Positions 30,416-35,423 of a DNA stretch of 35,423 nt are shown here, in pieces. How positions within the stretch are numbered: position 1 is the first letter of the stretch; each line of letters begins with the position of its first letter. The stretch is taken from contig BFEA01000049.1 of assembly GCA_003427395.1 (NCBI GenBank), forward strand, positions 972,519-1,007,941, in the 5' to 3' direction. Position numbers and translations under genes: made by a program. Source of the DNA: Chara braunii (Eukaryota; Streptophyta; Charophyceae; Charales; Characeae). The notes under the pieces were generated by a model that did no database searches, was not told where the DNA came from, and saw only the letters and a list, made by a program, of their open reading frames with translations.

Positions 30416-31021
30416 CTTATAAAGTACAAGGAGAAACACTAACTTCTTTAGTAATTGCAGATTGGTTTTCAAAATCAAATACAAAAACTAAAAAACATAA
30501 TGTACCACAACAAGGATATATTTTAGTTTCTAGAGTAGTTAATTAAAAGTATTAACAGTATTAAAATCGTTCACAAATGATTTCTCATTATTTTTTTAAC
30601 CTGACACATCGATAATTGAAGAAGATAAAATATTACATAAACTCGCAAAAAACAGATTAGAAAAAGCAAATATAATTCAAATGTTTGATAGAAAATAAAA
30701 AAAAACATCAAACATATTCTTCAGAAACGACAATAACAACACTGATGTCTTTCCAATAAAAACCACAAATAATACTGAAAAAACTTTGAAATATAAAATA
30801 AAACAAACAAAGATAAAAATATATATAATAAATAAAATTTTCAACAATGCACAAAATTTTAAAATATTGAAAACGATGAAAAAACATTAATTTGCAAAAA
30901 CTATTTATTTCAAACAACTGCATGGTTAGATAGCGAAAGCATAAACCAATATATGAATTTAATACTGCAAAATTATAAATTAGTGCTTACAGCTGATGTT
31001 TTTTTTTTTATACATGTTGCA
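30416..31021 (+). pseudogene. Helitron RepHel, 3' part: helicase C-terminus and possible Ulp1-like fragment
   Basis: Resumes the AT-rich Helitron frame directly after the PLE: SYKVQGETLTSLVIADW, then PQQGYILVSRV, which fit helicase motifs V and VI of PIF1-type Helitron helicases. After several stops, a frame near 30900-31020 reads TTAWLDSESINQYMNLI, which resembles the N-terminal WLnDevINfYmnLl signature of Ulp1/C48 cysteine peptidases; the catalytic His/Asp/Cys part is missing. The helicase part is secure, the peptidase reading is not. The 3' terminal hairpin and CTRR end of the Helitron were not identified. The AT-rich composition ends at about 31040. Confidence 0.7.
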
Positions 31022-31115
31022 TAGAACCTAATGATTTCACAACAAAACAACAGTAACGACCCAGCTCGTCCAGAGTAATCTGAAGGAAATATGGACGGAA
31101 GAAGCACTTAATTTT

Positions 31116-31195
31116 AAGGCCATTCAAGATTTTGAATCATATTCGGTTATTACACAAGGCCATTCAAGATTTTGAATCATATTCGGTTATTACAC
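31116..31195. repeat. 40-bp perfect tandem duplication
   Basis: The unit starting AAGGCCATTCAAGATTTTGA occurs twice without a mismatch (31116-31155, 31156-31195), near the junction between the Helitron end and the third PLE. Confidence 0.95.
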
Positions 31196-31962
31196 AGAAA
31201 AAGGCGGTAATTACATGTTGCTTACACAGGATATACCAGATGACATCGGACGTCCAACTAGCGGGGCTCGAAATACTTACCCTGAAAAGACTGCTGAGAC
31301 GACATAACTACCCTGGTAAGTACTTCGACGACTGCCTTAATAAGTTCATTCGGAAGAGGGCACCATCTTGCAAGGAATGGGGTAATAAATTATGTGGCTG
31401 GTAGGTACGTAATACGGTTAGTAACAAAACGATAAACTCGAAGTTATACTCAAAAAAGAAAAAACTGTACGCGAATTTCCTAGACTCTACACGTGTTCTA
31501 ATAGGTATTTTCTGGGTACTACCGACAAATTTCAAAGATTGTCTGAGGATCAACTGAAAATGCCTCAGACTTAAACTTAGGGCTCAGTGGATATGATTCT
31601 AAAGATTTATGTAGAAGGCTTCGAAATCGACGTGAAGTTTGACTCGACTACAGATACGACAAAGTAGAATCTCTCAGACATAGATTTGGGCTCAGAAAAT
31701 ATCAGGCTCCGATTTCGATTTCTTTTTCGATTTCTTCTTTTTGGAAGAAAGTTTAAAGGCTTTGAGCGGGAAGCACGCGTACCTGGAAGTTGGACGCAAA
31801 CCTGCAAAGGATGAGGCAGATATACAATAAAGTTAGTACATATTCGTAGAAGTAGGCTCAACCAAACATCTCAGAGTTACTCTTTCCCTCAATGCGCCAC
31901 GTCTGAACAACCAAGGACAGCAAGGGACTCAGGCTCAGACGCAGTATCAAGGATCTCAGGCG
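31196..31962 (+). other. 5' region of PLE copy 3 (uncertain)
   Basis: An ORF ending at 31404 (…LAGLEILTLKRLLRRHNY…NKLCGW) and a frame near 31870-31962 (Gln-rich, leading into the coiled coil) are open but unrecognised. No zinc knuckle was found here, unlike copies 1 and 2. Much of 31405-31860 is closed in all frames. It may be a decayed ORF1 start and untranslated leader. Confidence 0.4.
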
Positions 31963-32725
31963 ATGGAAGCAGCGAGCAGCTCCTGTGCGGAAGCTACGGG
32001 ACCAGCAGTATTGAGTAAGGAGGTAGAAGATTCTTTAAAGTGCATGGCAGTTTACGTACAGAGACAGATGATGAAGGAAGAAGAGGAAAAGAAGCAGGCG
32101 AAGGAGGCAGAGGAGAGAAAAAAGAAAGATGAAGCAGAGAGATTGGCTAGGGAAGAAGCGAATAGACTGGCATCGGAGAAAAAGAAACAGAGAGATTTGA
32201 AAGAGGCAAAGAAAAATTGGGAGTTTGAAAAGTTGTTGGCGAAACAGAAAGAAATGTTGGAAGCAGAGTTTGAAAGGAAACTAGAGAACCGCCTTAAAGG
32301 GGTCATGATCACTGAGAGGGTTGTTAAAGCAAAGGCAAGACAGCCTACCCCGCAGCCTGAATCATCGGATTCGGAGGAAGAAGCGGAGGAGACACAGGAG
32401 AAGAAACTGGATAAGCGTAAGAGACAGCAAGGACAAACCTCCAGAGATCAAGTCAGCATTCAAGAAACAAATCAGGAAATTTCTGACGAAGAAGAGCATG
32501 GCCACGATCCAAGAAATGTGCAAGGAAGCCGACATGGCTTACCGAGGACGCCCTGAAGCAGTCGATAAACTAGTAGAACCCAGGGCTATGTACTTCTACA
32601 AGCAGCAGCAGCCTCGCACACCGCGTCAAGGTGGAATCGTAATCAGAGAACCTCCAACAAGTGCAACAAAAACTCAACGGACGCCACCAACACAGAACGC
32701 ACACCAAACTCCGTCCGAGGATTAA
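31963..32725 (+). pseudogene. PLE ORF1 (copy 3): coiled coil and SAP-like motif
   Basis: The frame from 31963 (MEAASSSCAEATG) encodes a long Glu/Lys/Arg-rich coiled coil (roughly residues 35-125) and a Ser/Glu-rich acidic segment. A frameshift near 32420 moves to the frame that continues FKKQIRKFLTKK, a SAP-like motif (MATIQEMCKEADMAYRGRPE) and a Pro/Thr/Gln-rich tail ending at TAA 32723-32725. The order coiled coil, acidic segment, SAP-like motif, then overlap with ORF2 is the same as in copy 2, with little sequence identity, so these are distinct families of one lineage. Confidence 0.7.
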
Positions 32726-34977
32726 TGTCTGGAGCGATCTTAGGTTCTATCTGGATCTGAGATACCGTTTTATTAACAGTACTGCAACAGGGATTAAGCA
32801 GATTAAGATTATAATAGAAATGATTCTGATACTGTGTATCGTGATCCTTACTAGTAGAGGAGAAATACAATGGGGCGCTAAATTCCTATTGAACTGGATC
32901 CAGCTAATGGAGAATGATTTACAGAAATGGGATAATCAATCTTCCTGTGTTTACGTTCTATTGGATCTAGGATGTCGTGCATCGTACATATGACAAACTT
33001 CTAGATCACTATACGAAAGATGGAACGAGCATGCTACTCGGACCAATAATAGCTACGGGAATAACTCTAGACTATATAATTGGCTTCGGAACTGGGGTTA
33101 TAAAAACTATATAGCACTACCTATTGCTTTTGTCCCAGAGAATGATATGAAAAACCTGGAAACATTACTTATAAAGAAATGGTCACCTACGCTAAACTTT
33201 ATCGGATCAAAACGCACGACAGGTAAGATTAACTGCAAAGGAAGAAAGGAACGTAAGAAATCAAGATGCACTGTGTTTAAGGATGAAAGACCTCTAGTTT
33301 TTAAGACCAAAAATTTGGAATCACTAAATTTAATGAATGTATTTAAGGCGGCCTTCAAAGAAGATAATAAATTTTCTTCCTCTGGAGGTAAGGTTTGGGT
33401 ACCTCACTGGAAGGTCATCCTACGGGAAATTAGCCAAAGTACTTTCTCTGTGGAAGGTAAGATCATCCCTCTGACTAACCTCAAAGAAAGCTTGGAGAAA
33501 GTAGCGGATTTCAAAATCCACGAAATAAAAGGGGGGACTCTATCAAAACGTAACAAAGAACTGAAAGGAAGTTTACATAAATTACTAAGAAATTCATGGG
33601 CCAAGAAGCATTTTTATACACTATCAAAAGAAGAACTATTAGAATTATTCCTTGCTACTGACCTTTTTTCTAAAAATATATGCCGTAGTAATCTCAAAGA
33701 TATTATAGGAGGGATACTATGTTAGAAATTTGAGTTTAATACTAGAAGAAAACACTGTATTTCTATTACGTACGATGATGGTCTCCGTAAAAGAGGAATC
33801 CGTAGAGTTGTGTCGGATCACCTGCTTAATATTCTCCCCCTTGCTGAAGCTGCCTTCATGTGTAAGAAACTCAGAATTGTCTGGCGAAAAAATAGATCAG
33901 TTGTTGGGATTCTTCATAACCACCGGACTGTTGCTCAGATCCCGGTGGGTGTCTGCAATTGCGCAGAATCTAACCTCCCCTCTGAAGAAGGACGCGTGTT
34001 GTGCAGAGTGAGCAATTTGGAAGGAATAGATAATTTTTTTTAAAATGCCAGAAATATATTACTTTCTGATCGAACAAATAGAAATATCAAAGAACTCTAT
34101 CCGAAATTAACGATGCATTATTGAAAATGGGTGTTGACACTCCATTAAGGGCTAATAACATTTCGATTTGTTGCAAAAATTCGGGTTTTTCGAGTAACTA
34201 TAGACTTGGCTCTTTAACGTATCTTAAGGAGCTTAGTTCAAATTTTGTATTATCAGCAGTGGATAAAAATCCAGCTGAAACGGTTATTATGTGCCCCGAA
34301 CTCTATGCTAAAAGGATGCGTGACGTTTTTTTGGGAAATGACAGCCTTAAAACTAAATGGAGAACAGAAGTTGTAACCCTGGTTAAATACGAAAAGATCT
34401 ATAAAGAATTGGGGCTAGAGAGGTTAGGAAAATGAGATAAAACGAGAAAACTTGGACGAGCTTATATAATTCCTCAGAATAAGGATTTACATAAATTCCG
34501 TCCCATTAGCCCGCCCTTTTCCGAACCCTCCCGAACCGCTAGTAGTCGTATTGCTCGTGCACTTAACCACTTGCTTTTTTTCCTGCATCGGAATATGCAT
34601 TTTAACCTTAAATCCACGAACATGCTGCTTCGTAGGATCACCGAGTTGAATAACTGGACTGAGTTGAAAAATAATGGAAGTCTCGCTTACCTCACGACTC
34701 AACCTTGGAGGCACTAAATTGGATTTTACAATTCTACTCAGAGAAAGGAAGAGACAGAGTTTGAATTAGAAAAAGAGGGAAAGGCGCGACATTCTCTCTC
34801 AAGAATAAATCTGACAGCTGGTTGTTTGTAAGTTTCAACCAAATTGTCAATATGATAAGTTATGAACTCTCTAACACTTTCGTTATGGCGACTGACTGGC
34901 TTATTAAACAGGAAGTCGGTATTCCTATGGGCAAGAGTACAAACCCACCACTAGCTTGTATACTCTGTGCCAATAAC
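32718..34977 (+). pseudogene. PLE ORF2 (copy 3): GIY-YIG - linker - truncated RT
   Basis: The N-terminal frame (RINVWSDLRF...) reaches a GIY-YIG domain: CVYVLL at 32945 and on, SYI-stop-QTSRSLYERWNEH, where TGA (32991-32993) stands for the Gly of YIG, then ENDMKNLETLLIKKWSPTLN with the conserved Glu and Asn. The linker has VWVPHWKVI, matching VWEPRWNKI of copy 2. TAG at 33723-33725 and TAA at 34041-34043 are in frame. A frameshift near 34100 leads to VDKNPAETVIMCPELY, then a TGA in a Trp position and YIIPQNKDLHKFRPISP. The block with the first catalytic Asp (FDxxxMFT in copy 2) is lost. QEVGIPMGKSTNPPLACILC ends the similarity, before the Asp-Asp box. The enzyme is certainly dead. A palindrome-bearing repeat starts right at the truncation. 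Confidence 0.85.
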
Positions 34978-35110
34978 GATGTCGGGGTAAATACCCTGAC
35001 AAGGGTATTTGCCCATGATTTTCAACGTCGGACGCAGTCCGACTCTTTCGTTGAATTGAAAGACTTGATGAGACTGATGGTTGTCAAAAGTTTATTCACA
35101 CCAACCCTAT
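34978..35110 (-). repeat. Dispersed repeat related to the end of the 2.2-kb repeat
   Basis: Read on the minus strand this resembles 3110-3225: an ACTTTT..TCA block, GTCCGAC, then TCATGGGCAAATACCCTTGT, AGGGTATTT and CGAC. It includes a palindrome at 34985-35014 with arms GGGTAAATACCCT and AGGGTATTTGCCC (one mismatch). The PLE copy 3 RT breaks off at its border. Confidence 0.65.
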
Positions 35111-35236
35111 GACCGAGAGACACTTTTTTTTACAACTTGACGTCGTTGACGTCCGACCGAAGTAGCAGTATTCGGCATTACGACCTGTCGGCCGCGGGTC
35201 CTGACAAGGCCACAGGGGCGTACGGTCCTCGAATGC

Positions 35237-35366
<130 letters not shown>

Positions 35367-35423
35367 GTCGTGGCCACGTGATTTAGGGCCTTAGAGGGCC
35401 GAATAGGTGGCCGCGCAGTGTAC

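Overview
This is a repeat-dominated nuclear window from a large eukaryotic genome. I see no intact host gene and no prokaryotic feature. Three clues point to the green lineage, most likely a charophyte (streptophyte) alga with a bloated genome such as Chara: antisense 18S rRNA fragments that look plant/green-like, a primer-binding-site-like stretch matching the 3' end of plant tRNA-Asp, and retroelements of the kind reported from algae, namely Penelope-like elements (PLEs) with the GIY-YIG domain in front of the reverse transcriptase. The species is an inference at roughly 50% confidence.

Layout. 1-990: microsatellites and two degenerate antisense pieces of the 18S rRNA 3' region. 990-3222: copy A of a 2.2-kb non-coding composite repeat holding another 18S piece, a tRNA-like segment and a 26-bp palindrome. 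3223-9635: mostly unique sequence without genes, with traces of LTR retrotransposons at 7.4-8.4 kb (two PBS-like sites, a 169-bp tandem duplication). 9636-10599: a satellite with a 160-bp higher-order period whose ~53-bp modules each form a hairpin. 11.8-13.0 kb: a degenerate GTGTCAC-rich tract. 13.4-14.0 kb: two weak exon-like ORFs ending at GTAAGT sites. 14352-15289: an assembly gap inside a (TC)n run. 15329-17520: copy B of the 2.2-kb repeat.

From 17.8 kb the window is a pile of retroelements and a Helitron. 17785-19068 (-) is a remnant of PLE ORF1 (zinc knuckle, coiled coil, SAP-like motif). 19.69-31.02 kb (+) is a decayed, very AT-rich Helitron (DUF6570-like N-terminus, HUH Rep, PIF1-type helicase, possible Ulp1-like tail). 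It is split by a near-full-length PLE on the minus strand (24708-30411) with ~0.6-0.7-kb terminal direct repeats and a 4-bp ACAT target duplication; removing the insert rejoins the helicase reading frame. 31.1-34.98 kb (+) is a third, diverged and truncated PLE. It stops where a copy of the palindrome-bearing repeat begins, followed by a long (TAA)n tract.

The most interesting system is the PLE family. Three diverged copies show a shared plan: ORF1 with zinc knuckle, long charged coiled coil and a SAP-like motif, then ORF2 with GIY-YIG, a linker and the RT. No copy is intact: in-frame stops, frameshifts and a lost RT motif are visible.
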